A stretch of 64,000 bases of DNA from Dama dama (GCF_033118175.1 NC_083698.1:69285001-69349000); one strand, 5' to 3'; shown: positions 35,620 to 47,860, counted from the stretch's first letter. Made by a program: numbers and translations. Notes: generated from the letters alone by a model not told the origin.

Positions 35620-35822
35620 GGGCTTCCCAGGTGGCTCAGGAGTAAAGGATTCAGCTGCCAGTACAGGAGTGCAGGTTCAATGCTTGAGGTGGGAAGATTC
35701 TCTGGAGAAGGAAAGGACAACCCATTCCAGTGTTCTTGCCTGGGAAATCCCATTGACAGAGGAGGCTGGTGAGCTATAGTCCATGGGGTGGCAAAAGAGT
35801 CAATGACTTAGCGACTAAACAA
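35620..35822 (+). repeat. Bov-tA: Bov-tA SINE
   Basis: Forward SINE ('gggcttcccaggtggctcag'), diverged in the middle of the head, ending 'gacttagcgactaaac'. Confidence 0.9.
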
Positions 35823-36392
35823 CAATCAGATTTCTGCCCCCACAGCTGTTTTATACAGCCACATCAGAAGTCATCAGTGACTCCTACCTACCAATTGCAT
35901 CACATTTTCTCATCATCCTCTTCTTTGATTGGTCTCTGCTCAACACAAGTCCTTTCTCAAAATGCTCAGTTTCTGGATTCCATGACCTGGCCTTTCTTGG
36001 TTTCCCCTGTTTGTTCTCTGAAAGGCTCTCAGAATCTTTCATGAACTCCTCTTACCTTCATTCCTTAATGACACAATATTCTCACTTCTTTTCCCTTGAG
36101 AGTTTCTTTCATGCCTGGAACTTGAGCTCTTATCTCTCTAAGGTCGACTTCCAATGTCATCTACTTTTCTAAGCTTTACATCTCTTTATTAGACTTGACT
36201 CTTATATTTCTTAATACCTCTCAACTGATCTCAAACACTTTTTAAGGACATGCCTATTTCCATTTTTTTTAAAAAAGACACCGTTTTTCCAAATTCAAAC
36301 TTTTTATCATGGCTTTAAATCTTTCTCTTTCAACAACAATACCAGTTTCTTGTTCTGTCTGTAAACCCTATTCCATGACACTCTATATCCAT
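35823..36392. other. Unassigned DNA
   Basis: A somewhat C/T-rich stretch with a 91-codon (+) frame at 35769-36044 that begins inside the SINE. No gene call is supported. Confidence 0.45.
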
Positions 36393-36830
36393 TAGTTAGG
36401 AATTTAGACTTTAGAACCAGAATGCCAAGTTCGAATCCTTGATCTTCCAATGAAATTCTGTTATTTTGGCAATAAGTATTTCTTGTGATTATATTCCTTC
36501 TTCTGTAAAATGGAGTTGCTTCCCTGGTGGCTCAAACGGTAAAGCATCTGCCTGCAATGCAGGGGACCTGGGCTCGATCCCTGGGTCAGGAAGGAAATGG
36601 CAACCCACTCCAGTATTCTTGCCTGGAGAATCCTATGAACAGAGGAGCCTGGTAGGCTATAGTCCATGTGGTTGCAAATAGTCAGACACAACTGAGCATC
36701 TTCACTATCTTTCTACTTTTCATTTTCTGTAAAATGGTATACTAATAAGGGTATAGTGATAATGACTGAATGTGTTAACATATGTAAAGTATTTCATGTA
36801 GTACTTACTACAGACATCACTATGTAACAT
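36393..36830 (+). repeat. MIR: MIR SINE split by a Bov-tA insertion
   Basis: The left part is 36393-36513 ('gccaagttcgaatccttg', 'ttctgtaaaatgg'). The right part is 36725-36830 ('ttctgtaaaatggtatacta'). The break falls at the MIR 'ctgtaaaatgg' core, which supplied the SINE target site. Confidence 0.65.
36514..36724 (+). repeat. Bov-tA: Bov-tA SINE with 13-bp TSD inside a MIR
   Basis: Perfect 'ttctgtaaaatgg' at 36501-36513 and 36725-36737. A short deletion in the centre joins 'ctgggtcagga' to 'aggaaatggcaa'. Confidence 0.95.
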
Positions 36831-37069
36831 AAAATTGCTGTTCTTCTCCTCATCATCACCATCATCTCTAATCTTCTGTCTCCCTATCTATACTGTTTCA
36901 GGTTCTCATTATATCTTGTTCAGTCTCAAGATAGATATCTTTAATTGGTTTCTTCCATCTTCAATCTTTCCTTATTCTACTTCATCTCATAAGATATTTT
37001 AAAGTTACCATTCCAGAAGCAAAAGCAGATCGTTATGGCCCCCAATTGGAAAACATTCAGTAGTTCTTC

Positions 37070-37205
37070 AGTTAATCATTTGTGTGATATCAGCAAATCA
37101 CTAAACTTCTCTGGCTTTAGTTTTTTTCATCTCTACCATGAGAGTTAGGGCTGAATGCTCATAGCAAAAAGATCGATTCTGTAATTTTGATTCCCCATCG
37201 CCTGT
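37070..37205 (+). repeat. MIR: MIR-type SINE fragment
   Basis: 'tgtgtgatatcagcaaatca' and 'ctaaacttctctggctttag' follow the MIR central region. Diverged. Confidence 0.45.
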
Positions 37206-38088
37206 TCTGTGCAACATGTATCCCGAATCATGACATTCAAAGAATTTTCCTGCTTTGGCTCCAAACCATAACCCCAGCATTATCTCATTCTTCTCCTTTT
37301 TCTTTCTTTCTTTCTTTTTTTTTTGCTACTAACCAGCAAGAATGAAATATGGTATTTGTTATTCTCTGAAAACATCTGGTGCTGTCCTCCTTCCATGAAT
37401 ATAATTGTGACATTCTCTTGCCTGAAATGTCCTCTTTATTTACCTAACAAAATTCTGACCTTTTTCCCATGCTCAGTTCAATGTCACTGCTTTCATAAAT
37501 CTGCCCCACAAATAAATCCCCACACGTAATTACAGTTCCTTTCTACTTCATAATCTTGTAATGAATAGATCATATTATACAGTTGTTTATCTGTCTCTCC
37601 TCCCTTAATTGTGACTCCCTTGTGATTTAGGGACCCACATTTATTCATCATTGCCTTTCCTGTTTTCAAACTTGGCATATGCACTGTGTTTGCCACATAG
37701 TCTCTCCATGGATATTTATAAAATGAATATGTTGGACACCCAGTGCCAGCAGCACTTTATGTGGCAGCAGAAACTTATGAAAATTCAGGGAACACAGCAC
37801 TGTTGTATAAGAATCCTGTGATGTAAGAAGTATCTTCACTGTAATATAGCTATAGAGAACCCCAAGTTGTTGTATCACTCCACGAAAGACCCTAAGCCAT
37901 AGAGAGACCTTTTTCTCAGTGTCAGTGATTTGTGTGTCTATTTTGCTTTTGCTGTTTCAGATGACTTCATATTCTTCTGTTGGATTAGTTTCTTCTTTCC
38001 ACTTCTGAGGATAAGTATTGTGTCTTAAATAATATATAGGAAAGCAGTGAAATGGGAACTTCTTATTCACTATGGCATCCCTGTTCAA
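37206..38088. other. Unassigned DNA with a CTTT run
   Basis: A CTTT/poly-T microsatellite lies at 37295-37324. The frames here (60-70 codons on both strands) show no motifs. Confidence 0.45.
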
Positions 38089-38307
38089 GTGTGCTAAGTT
38101 GCTTCAGTCACGTCTGACTCTTTGCAACCCTGTGGACTGTAGCCCACCAGCCTCCTCTGTCCATGGGATTCTCCAAGCAAGAATCCTGGAATGGGTTGCC
38201 ATGTCCTCCTCCAGGGGATCTTTCTGACCCAGGGATCAAACCTGTGTCTCTTGTGTCTCTTGCATTGGCAGGTGGGTTCTTTACCACCAGCACAACCTGG
38301 GAATCCC
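38089..38307 (-). repeat. Bov-tA: Bov-tA SINE, antisense
   Basis: Reverse SINE ('gactctttgcaaccctgtgg', 'tccatgggattctccaagca') ending in the head 'cacaacctgggaatccc'. A small internal duplication 'tgtgtctct' is at about 38245-38265. The frames of 77-130 codons over it are SINE sequence. Confidence 0.92.
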
Positions 38308-41278
38308 ATGGCCCCCAAGGGCCTGGCAAAGGTGGATTCTTTGTGTGTCTTTGCTTGGGGAGCCATAAAATCATGCCTTTATGGACAGAGCATAACAGGC
38401 CCATCAGAAGCTTGCACTCAGTAGCTGAATTCATCTATGCCAAGACATGGCACACAGAGGCAGTAGAATCAGGGTCAACCATAAAGACAAACTGCATAGC
38501 CTCTCTCTGGATAAATAACATCAAACTGAGTGACACTCATCTCTATTTCATTTAGAGGTTTCCTAAAATATATACATTTGAAACAAGTGTCTGGTATTTT
38601 TTTTCTTGGTACTTGATTTTTCAGAGACGTTTTTAAGTTATTGGGGTTAAAATAGTGCTGTCCTTTGCTCCATGCATTATTTAGAGGAGTCTGGTGTTAT
38701 TTGTAATCCAATGCCATCTGTCCTTTGAAAGTTAATTGCTCTTCCTGCTTCTAATGCAAAATCTCCATAAACAGAGAGAGGGTCACTGGATTATCTAGGA
38801 TTAAAATTCTACTCATTAACCTAAATTCTCTCACTGAGCTCACAGTGTAGAACTAGCTCACAGTGTAATTGCCAATTTTCTGTTTGGTGGAGAAAGAGTC
38901 TTAGTAGAAGAAACCTAAATAACTTGGCTGAGTTTGTACAGCAAATTAAGAATAAGGATGGGAACAGATGTTGAACAATGATGCAGTTCTTACAAACTTT
39001 TGTTTCCTTTGCTACCCTTGAACATCTCTTTAGGGCTATGAGTAACTTTACCCTTGCTATTATGTTTGACAAAATTAGAATGATACATAAAGGTTTTGGC
39101 CTGTGAAATTATCATCTGTCACATTAAAATTTATACTGGGTCTTATTTAGTCTCATACTATGTTGGATTACTACATTTAAATTATTAAAATATAATGAAG
39201 TGACCCCACTATCATGTGTATGCATTTGGAAATATGGGTTTCCTAATGAAATTTAGAAACATAGTTGGTATATAAACATGAGTAATCCTCAAAGCCAAAA
39301 GCTTTGAGGGGAGTTCAAAGTTCAGCTAGCTTCTGAAGATCTTAGGTTCAATTCATTATGTAAGCAATACCTCTCATAATTTTGCCTGTGCTGTTTTTGA
39401 GTAATGCAACCAGCAAAAAAAAAGAAAGAAAAAACTATCAGTAGACAACCTTTTTACTGGAATACTTCAAATGCTAGTCTTCATAGAGTTGAGAACCTCT
39501 TTATGTAAAGCATTTCAAATCTATAAGACTATATGATTTGTAAATATTTATTAAATGTGCTTTTTCATATTGCTTCTCTAAAAAATAGTAGATATTATAG
39601 AAAGTTGATTATAGGAAGTTAAATAACTCTATAGGAAAAGCTGGGTGTCAAACTGGAGCCTGAAGAATTTTATGCCACAACATTGATTTTTTAACAAGCA
39701 TTAAAAGGAATCTGGAATTTTTCCAAAGACTCTGGGTTACATTTTTGCACCTAAAAAAGCCCCATCCACAAAATTCATCTATCATGTAAATATATAGATC
39801 AGCAATCCTCTCAGGAATTTCCCTGGTAAACAACTCCCAAACCAGTAAATTTGTGAGAGAGTTCAGCAGATAAATATATCTATTAATAGAACATACAGCA
39901 AAAGAACGGTGGTAAAGTGCAGATGGCAGCACCCATAAATCATATAGTGTCATCAATGCTATGTTACTCAAGCAAAATGGATGGGTGTTTGTTCCAATTA
40001 GCCCAACATTCATTCAGTGTTTTGATGCTGCAGGTGAACGAGTTTAGTGCATGCTAAGTATTATGTACTCAGGTGTCTGCTTAAGTTTGTATGCTCATGG
40101 CCACGTCATCTTCCATGGTCCCTTGTTATTTTTTCTGTTAAATAATAGCCCCAGTTTTAACCCTTTTAGATAGTGCTTCATTCCAGTACAGTTTTTTTAC
40201 TTTTTCATAACAGTTACTTATTTAAATGATTTTCTACTACTTCTCCCACATGGTTTGCTTTCAGTTTCCTCTTTGTATGTTCAAAATTCACTGAAAGATC
40301 ATTTCTTCTAGGAAACAACCCCCCACTCCCGACCCCAAGTCACCTTGTAAAGTCAGAGCTCAGACTGAGTTAAAATCCCAAACAGATTCATTTGTATGTA
40401 GTCTTTGGAGAGAGAAATTCATTCACCAAGTATGCACTGAACACATAAAATATACTGCAGCTCTGCTCATTTCTACAGGGAATATAAATATTCAAAGGTC
40501 CTTGCTTTTTAAACATTGCCATAATGAGCTGTGATAAATATTAGGAATGAAGAAATGTATGTTTAGCTAGAAGGATGAAAAGAGAGTGTATTAGCATAAT
40601 ATTTCATTTGGAATTTACTCGCAAAGGCCTAAATCTGGTTAGTAACAACTAGCATTACCAGGAGCAAGGCAAAGAATGGATTCCTTTTCCATTACATACC
40701 ATTACATGAACACTGAATTTACAATTCACAAGGAATGGGGAATTCTTAAAGAAATTTTGTTGTGTATTTCAAAATTTAAACTTATAATAGATTTCACCCC
40801 ATATGAACAAATGAAGGAAATGTGGGATGTAATTAATGAAAACAACAAAATAAGATAAATATTATAACAACAACAAAAAAATGGAGTGGACATAATCTTA
40901 AATTTTCAAAGATGCAAATGATCACCAAAGCCAGAAGACAATTGGTTCCAGCTTCTAAGATTCTAGAGAAATAAGAAATTCAAGTCTGTGGAAGATGGAA
41001 CTGAACATTAGTGCATTTTTAAAAATCGAGTATTATTTTTAGAAAAGCGCAGTTGAGGTTAGGTGGTCTTTAGATACATTCCTGTGTAAAAAATGCTTTT
41101 ATTTCTTTCACTTTACTTCTACAAATTGGAGAAAGATAAGGAAAATAAGCAATAATTTATATTTGCTTTCCTAAACTCGGAGCACTAAGAACTTTCAATG
41201 AAAAAGTTATGCTTTCTCCTTAGTGTTTTAATTATGTTATTAGGGTTTACAGTACAGCATGGGCAGTAGCTTCCTTAC
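38308..41278. other. Largest repeat-poor stretch
   Basis: Nearly 3 kb in which I recognise no interspersed repeat apart from possible L2-like scraps near 40430-40510. The longest frame is 121 codons (39648-40013, -), without motifs. An 18-bp-period direct repeat ('agctcacagtgta') sits at 38837-38867. If the window holds conserved non-coding sequence or a small exon, this is a sensible place to look. Confidence 0.45.
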
Positions 41279-41293
41279 AAGCACAATATTCTT

Positions 41294-42403
41294 TTTTTTT
41301 TTTTTTTAAGTTGGAAGCTAATACTTTACAATATTGTAGTGGTTTTTGCCATACACTGACATGAATCAGCCATGGATTTACATGTGCTCCCTATCCTGAT
41401 CCCCCCTCCCACCTCCCTCCCCATCCCATCCCTCTGGGTCATCCCAATGCACCAGCCCTGAGCACTTGTCTCATGCATCCAATCTGGACTAGCGATCTGT
41501 TTCACACTTGATAATATACATGTTTCAATGCTGTCCTCTCAGATCATCCCACCCTCGCCTTCTCCCACAGAGTCCAAAAGTCTGTTCTGTATTTCTGTGT
41601 CTCTTTTTCTGTCTGGCATATAGGGTCATCATTACCACCTTTCTAAATTCCATATATATGTGTTAGTATACTATATTGGTGTTTATCTTTCTGGCTTACT
41701 TCACTCTGTATAAGGGGCTCCGGTTTCATCCATCTCATTAGAACTGATTCAAATGTATTCTTTTTAATGGCTGAGTAATATTCCATGGTGTATATGTACC
41801 ACAGCTTCCTTATCCATTTGTCTGCTGATGGGCATCTAGGTTGCTTCCATGTCCTGGCTATTATAAACAGTGCTGTGATGAACATTGGGGTGCATGTGTC
41901 TCTTTCAGATCTGGTTTCCTTGGTGTGTATGCCCAGGAGTGGGATTGCTGGGTCATATGGCAGTTCTATTTCCAGTTTTTTAAGAGATCTCCACACTGTT
42001 TTCCATAGCGGCTGTACTAGTTTGCATTCCCACCAACAGTGTAAGAGGGTTCCCTTTTCTCCACACCCTCTCCAGCATTTATTGCTTGTAGACTTTTGGA
42101 CAGCAGCTATCCTGACTGGTGTGTAATGGTATCTTGTTGTGGTTTTGATTTGCATTTCTCTGATAATGAGTGATGTTGAGCATCTTTTCATGTGTTTGTT
42201 AGCCATCTGTATGTCTTCTTTGGAGAAATGTCTGTTTAGATCTTTGGCCTACTTTTTGATTGGGTCATTTATTTTTCTGGAATTGAGCTTCAGGAGTTGC
42301 TTGTATATTTTTGAGATTAATCCTTTGTCTGTTTCTTTGTTTGCTATTATTTTCTCCCAATCTGAGGGCTGTCTTTTCACCTTGCTTATAGTTTCCTTTG
42401 TTG
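41294..42403 (-). mobile_element. L1: Young 5'-truncated L1 (L1_BT type) with 15-bp TSD
   Basis: About 1.1 kb: poly(T), 3'UTR ('catggatttacatgtgctcc', 'ccctgagcacttgtctcatg'), then the ORF2 C-terminal region. It is cut at 'tatagtttcctttgttg'. The 15-bp 'aagcacaatattctt' occurs at 41279-41293 and 42404-42418. Divergence from the L1_BT sequence I know appears low. Confidence 0.96.
41643..42403 (-). pseudogene. L1 ORF2 C-terminus, one nonsense codon
   Basis: The C-terminal part of L1 ORF2 protein. The lower piece (42206-41643) includes the Cys/His knuckle CWRGCGEKGTLLHCWWEC (C-x3-C-x7-H-x4-C) and ends at the apparent native stop after THIYGI. Upstream, in the same phase, a TAG at 42251-42249 replaces a Trp codon after NDPIKK; 14 codons later the next Met opens. 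Endonuclease and RT domains are absent through 5' truncation, so no function is expected. Frames of 94-113 codons on the plus strand here are antisense. Confidence 0.9.
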
Positions 42404-42418
42404 AAGCACAATATTCTT

Positions 42419-42869
42419 GCTGACAAGTACATTGAGATGAAACAGCAGGAGCCAACAAACTTATTCAGAGTTGTTAAAATTTCAAAAGGATAAATTAATG
42501 TAGTATTGTTACTTAATCTTCATGCCTGACTGCTTTAGCTGTAGAAAACCTAATAATCAGAGCAGTGTCCTCATCTGGTCAGGTGTTTTATGTGATTGTA
42601 TTACGGTAGAGAAACTTCCTTTTCATTTTGTTCACATCTTGATTTTGCCAGTTTCCATTCAGAAACCTGAAGCATTTTCATGAATGTAACATTCTTTGGT
42701 TAAAGATACCACAGCGAATCCATGTTTAACCTTGAAATGATAGCCAAATATGATTCTTTCAGATAATAGTGAATTGAACCATAAGACATTGCTCATGCTT
42801 GGCCATTTTTGACTTTAAAATGATGTGTTCCTGTGGTTTAGCCCATCAGTCAGCAGTATTTCTTTGGTG
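42419..42869. other. Unassigned AT-rich DNA
   Basis: Spacer between the L1 and a MIR. Nothing recognised. Confidence 0.5.
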
Positions 42870-43035
42870 TTTATTACTGCTACACTCTTTTCTAAGCTGT
42901 GTCACACGTATCAGTCATCTTCTTCGTAGCATCCTTTTAAGGTGGGTCCTATTACTATTCTCCATTTCATAGATGAGAAAACTGAGGTGCAGAGAGGTTA
43001 AGCTGCTTGCCCAGTGTTCCCAGTGATTAGAAAGA
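42870..43035 (-). repeat. MIR: MIR SINE, antisense
   Basis: 'ccatttcatagatgagaaaa' and 'gaggtgcagagaggttaagc' are the reverse of the MIR core. Confidence 0.75.
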
Positions 43036-43867
43036 TAGCTATGAAATTCACCCATGTTGTATTAATATCTGTGAAGAAAAAGTGTGAACAGATTAATGAC
43101 TATAGAGATTGTTGGTAGGCTTTCAGAAAAGTCACTCTAGTCGCATGCCAGCATATGACAGCTGGACCTCTCCATCCCTCAGTTTTCCTCTCTATAATGG
43201 GATTAATATCATTCCCACCTCATATATATTAGTAGGGAGCAAGTATCTTCCCACCTGGATGTTTCTTTGTGTGTCAACCCTGTTACCTGCAGCAGGCCAT
43301 ATTGTCGACAACACATCAAGCGTTTAAGTAACAGAGGTAGTATTTTAATCTCCCATCTATCTTACCATCAGTTTGGTTTTCAGTTGATTCAAACTTAAGC
43401 ATGGGAAAGGTTTTTGTTCCCCTTCAAGTCCCTGACAAATAAGATTGATGCAAGGGCTAGATAAAAAATTCATATAGAAAGTTTACAAAATAGAATCTGG
43501 TACTTATTAAACCCTTATTATATTTACTGTTATGACTTAAATATAATCCCAATAGCAAATTCATACTATAAAATTCCTCTAAGAACTTTAAGGTGTGAAT
43601 TAAGACTAGTTAAAATGAATAAAAATAATGCATTTTAAAACCATACTCTATGACTCAAATCTTTCACTTTTACTAATTGGAAATGTTATTTATTTTACTA
43701 AGATATAGTGAGATTTAACTATTTCATACTTCATCTAATCCAAATTGCCAGCAAAAGTAGTATATACATTTATTTTATATGCCATTAAGAAAGACAAATG
43801 CTTCTAATCAATTCTATGATGCAATAGATTAAAGATACATCACAATTTGGGGGGATTAAAAATTCAG
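43036..43867. other. Unassigned AT-rich DNA
   Basis: A 72-codon frame at 43109-43327 (+) has no motif. The rest is strongly AT-rich. Confidence 0.45.
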
Positions 43868-44313
43868 AAGCTATGGTTTTTCCAGTTAGAAATTTATGGA
43901 TGTGAGAGTTGGACTATAAAGGAAGCTGAGCACTGAAGAATTTATTCTTTTGAACTGTGGTGTTGGAGAAGACTCTTGAGAGTCCCTTGGACTGCAAGCA
44001 GATCCAACCAGTCCATCCTAAAGGAAATCAGTCCTGAATATTCATTGGAAGGACTGATGCTGAAGCTGAAACTCTAATACTTAGGCCATCTGATGCAAAG
44101 AATTGACTCATTGGAAAAGACCCTGATGCTGGGAAAGATTGAAGGTGGGAGGAGGAGAGGACAACAGAGGATGAGATGGTTGAATGGCATCACTGACTCA
44201 ATGGACTTGAGTTTCAGTAAGCTCTGGGAGTTGGTGAAGACAGGGAAGCCTGGCGTGCTGCAGTCCATGGGGCTGCAAAGAGTCAGACACGACTGAGCAA
44301 CTGAACTGAACTG
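43868..44313 (+). mobile_element. BovB: BovB LINE 3' fragment, copy E
   Basis: From 'gctatggtttttccag' to the 3' terminus 'ctgaactgaactg'. It covers the C-terminal RT region and the 3' end. In the ORF phase there is a TGA at 43934-43936 where copies B and G have CGA. It faces copy F, giving a large inverted repeat. Confidence 0.92.
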
Positions 44314-45047
44314 CAATATGAAATAATGTCTTAGAATTGATGAAATATGGTAATAAAATCAATGAGTCAGATTTTTCCCTTCACCCATGAGTTGTGATAG
44401 TTTGAAATTAAAACACAGAAGCAGCAGGTAAGACCATCCATATTTCTGAGCAACATTGTTGATTTCCCAGATCCTCCTGGCAGTACCAATAGGCTTTTGC
44501 TTCAAATGGGCCAAATGTGGAAAAGTTGTATGTACTGTACATTCCACAAAAATGTACTTTATCATGGACATCATCTATGTCCTAAAATGAAAGCAGTTTT
44601 AAGTTGCTGAATTTCAATCCATATTCAAATTATGCTGTTTTTCTAAGGTACTAGCAAGTCTTTTTTAAAACACATTCAAAGCATATACTCATGGATGTGT
44701 ATGCATGACAGTTTACTGAACTGGCTTAAAACAGAACATTTACAGAAACTACTTAATGCAAAGTTAAAACATTAAAATAAATTCTGCAAAGCACCTCACA
44801 TATGTCAGTATTTCTTTTGATTTGAGTTAATGTTTCTAAGAATGAGAGTTTTAAAGAAACCAAAATGAATGTATACACTTTATGCAAAAATATTATACAA
44901 GAATATTTACAGTTTTAGTAATGTATCATATCTTTCTGCTTTCATTTTCAAAGCCATTAAAAAAAGGGAGTGAATATAGAATTTCCCTCAGCAGAGCTTT
45001 TTTCTTCAACTACTGTTTCTTTTTCCTTTAACAGTACTCTACTGCTG
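44314..45047. other. Spacer between inverted BovB copies E and F
   Basis: About 730 bp of AT-rich DNA without recognisable features; a 71-codon frame (44359-44574, -) has no motif. Confidence 0.5.
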
Positions 45048-45842
45048 CAGTTCAGTTCAGTTCAGTTACTCAGTCGTGTCTGACTCTTTGCAACCCCATG
45101 AATCGCAGCACTCCAGGCCTCCCTGTCCATCACCAACTCCCAGAGTATACTCAAACTCATGCCCATTGAGTCGGTGATGCCATCCAGCCATCTCATCCTC
45201 TGTCGTCCCCTTCTCCTCCTGCCCCCAATCCCTCCCAGCATCGGGGTCTTTTCCAATGAGTCAACCCTTCGCATGAGGTGGCCAAAGTATTGGAGTTTCA
45301 GCTTCAGCTTCAGTCCTTCCAATGAACACCCAGGACTGATTTCCTTTAGGGTGGACTGGTTGGATTTCCTTGCAGTCCAAGGGACTCTCAAGAGCATTCT
45401 CCAACACCACAGTTCAAAAGCATCAATTCTTCAGTGCTCAGCTTTCTTTATAGTCCAACTCTCACATCCATACATGACCACTAGAAAAACCATAGCCTTG
45501 ACTAGACAGACCTTTGTTGGCAAAGTAATGTCTCTGCTTTTTAATATGCTGTCTAGATTGGTCATAACTTTCCTTCCAAGGAGTAAGCGTCTTTTAATTT
45601 CATGGCTGCAATCACCATCTGCAGTGATTTTGGGACCCCCAAAAATAAAGTGTGACACTGTTTCCACTGTTTCCCCATCTATTTGCCATGAAGTGATGGG
45701 ACCAGATGCCATGATCTTAGTTTTCTGAATGTTGAGCTTTAAGCCAACTTTTTCACTCTCTTCTTTCACTTTCATCAAGAGACTTTTTAGTTCCTCTTCA
45801 CTTTCTGCCATAAGGGTGGTATCATCTGCATATCTGAGGTTA
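45048..45842 (-). mobile_element. BovB: BovB LINE 3' fragment, copy F
   Basis: From the 3' terminus ('gttcagttcagttcagtta') to just past the YADD codons ('catctgcatatctgaggtta'). 5'-truncated at 45842. It looks less diverged than the other copies. Confidence 0.94.
45062..45842 (-). pseudogene. BovB RT C-terminal ORF, one nonsense codon (copy F)
   Basis: Opens at NLRYADDTTLMAE (catalytic YADD kept, near 45825-45835) and reads without a frameshift to KKAEH. A TGA at 45433-45431 stops it there, in place of the CGA (Arg) seen in copies B and G. The frame continues in phase to the C-terminal block ending SQTRLSN near 45062. The TGA is the CpG-decay product of CGA. Motif A and everything upstream are missing. 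Confidence 0.88.
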
Positions 45843-47424
45843 AACTGCCACATGGGCATGATTATTCATGTGTCCCATTGATTCATGTGCTTACTGTACT
45901 CAATTACATCTGATACACAGTTGGTAGTGTAAACTATGGGTCTGTGGAGTGAGACTCTTGATCTGAAATAGCTAGCCCATAAAACTAAGCTATTAGATTA
46001 ACAAGTCAGTGCATTAAAAGGAGAAATCAACACAAGGTTGGTTTTCAGTCTGTTTATCTCTTTCACACCAGATGAGAGAAAAGAGTGACTTGGCATTTAC
46101 GTAGTTCCTTGGTCTGTTTGGAAAGATTTCTCTGTGTTTTACTGATGTGCTGGCAACAGTTCAAACTTATAGTCTTCAGATCATTCATCCCATGTCCTCT
46201 CAGCATTTTGTGGGCTACTGTATGATAAGGCTTACCCAGAACAGCAGTAAGCAAATACATTCTTTGTAGAAATCCACTAGTACTGTAGTTTCCTGATAAT
46301 TTCCATCCTTCAAGGCCAGTGACCAAGGTACAAAATATTTTCTGTTTCTAAATGTAAAATTTATTCTGTTTGGGGGCCAGTTCAGGTCATAGGCTTTTGG
46401 AGCAATACAGGTGACATAATACATCAGAATATTTAGGACACTACCATATTAAGGAGCCATTTAAAAAACAGTGTGGCAGATTTTCAGGTTTAAAAAAAAT
46501 TGTTACTGATTGAGTGCTAATAGGGAGAGTTTGGTTAGTATTATCCTATCCCATGGGTAGTGGCAGAAACCAAGTATAGATATGGAACTTAACTCTTTTC
46601 CTTATTTCTTTTGACCTTTCAGAAGCCTTGATCCCTGAGGTACTATGCCTGTTGATAGAATGGTAACAACGGTATTGATTTTGACTTTTTTTTTCTGCTT
46701 TACCTTCTATGTCATAGAGAGTGCACTGAGTATGAGCTGCCAGTGGGCTATTTGAAATGGGCTGAGACTCAAATTATACATGGGAATTGGAGGCTTAAAC
46801 CCAGGTACTCATGGGTTCTATTTGTAAGAAGCAGGACTTATAAACAACATTGATATTTCTAAAGCAAATTTCTCATCTAGTCCATGTGCTATAGATCGCA
46901 GTGTTTAGTGGGTGTTAAAGTGGATGGCAATCTTACTGGGCACCTGCTAAGGTCAGATTACACCACAGTTCATCCATTATTTCTGATTCTGAGACCTCTG
47001 TTTTCATGTTCTCACTTATTACTTCGTCACAGACAGAAAGCACAGGGGCAGCACTAAGACAGGGCCTCTAAAGTTACTGCTTATTTCTTTGACTAAACAC
47101 CTTGCTTTAGCATGGAAGGAAAACTGATTTGAACCAAACATTTTGCCTTGATTCCCTTGTTAAAAAAACAAATATCTAGAGCAAATACGTAAATTCTCTG
47201 TAACCACTCCCCTCTGCAAAAAACAAAAGCCCAGAATCCTAGCATAGGAAACAGACAGGTTCAGTTTAAATCCTAACAAATTGTTATTTGAAGAAATGTT
47301 AAGATACCCTCAACAATGCACCATGGAGTCTAGCACAGTTGAACTATTCCATGTCCTCTTAAAAGATATGACCATTCAGAGACCTGAGATTGCTGCATAC
47401 ATAGACTGTTTCAGAATTCATAGG
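45843..47424. other. Unassigned DNA
   Basis: About 1.6 kb. The largest frame is 87 codons (46063-46326, -), with an overlapping 69-codon frame; no motifs. No repeats recognised. Confidence 0.45.
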
Positions 47425-47860
47425 AAAGAATATCTGCTTTGGAATCATTCCAATGTTGATTTGTGCCACTTGTTAGGCTTCCCTGATAGCTCAGTTGGTA
47501 AAGAATCTGCATGTAATGTGGGAGACCTAGGTTCGATCCCTGAGTTGGGAAGATCCCCTGGAGAAGGGAAAGGCTACCCACTCCAGTACTCTGGCCTGGA
47601 GAATTCCATGGACTGTATAGTCCATGGGGTCACAAAGAGTCAAACCTGACTGAGTGACTTTCACTTCACTTCACTTCTTCACTTGTGCTGCGTGTTAGCT
47701 GTGTGAATTTGGGTAAATTCCTTCCTAACTCGGAGCTATGGGTTTCTCTTTTATCTAACTGACATTATAATATCACCTTATGGAGCTGTTGTAAGAGAAA
47801 AGTAAGATCATATGAAATACTTACAGCTATTCCTGGAACATCCTAGATATACTGGCAGTG
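47425..47860 (+). repeat. MIR: MIR SINE split by a Bov-tA insertion
   Basis: The left part is 47425-47476. The right part is from 47683 ('gttagctgtgtgaatttggg', 'gtaaattccttcctaactc', 'gagctgttgtaagag'). Confidence 0.6.
47477..47682 (+). repeat. Bov-tA: Bov-tA SINE with imperfect 16-bp TSD inside a MIR
   Basis: Forward SINE with tail 'gactttcacttcacttcac'. Flanks are 'ttgtgccacttgttag' (47461-47476) and 'ttgtgctgcgtgttag' (47683-47698), three mismatches. Confidence 0.93.

Noticed and set aside
36528..36590. tRNA-like sequence with A-box and B-box-like motifs
   Set aside because: It is the tRNA-derived head of a Bov-tA SINE, continuous with the BovA body, and not a tRNA gene. The same applies to the other SINE heads.
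38094..38555. Several frames of 77-130 codons on both strands
   Set aside because: They lie on a Bov-tA SINE; similar translations recur at every SINE in the window.
45159..45728. 189-codon plus-strand frame
   Set aside because: Antisense of the BovB RT C-terminal region.
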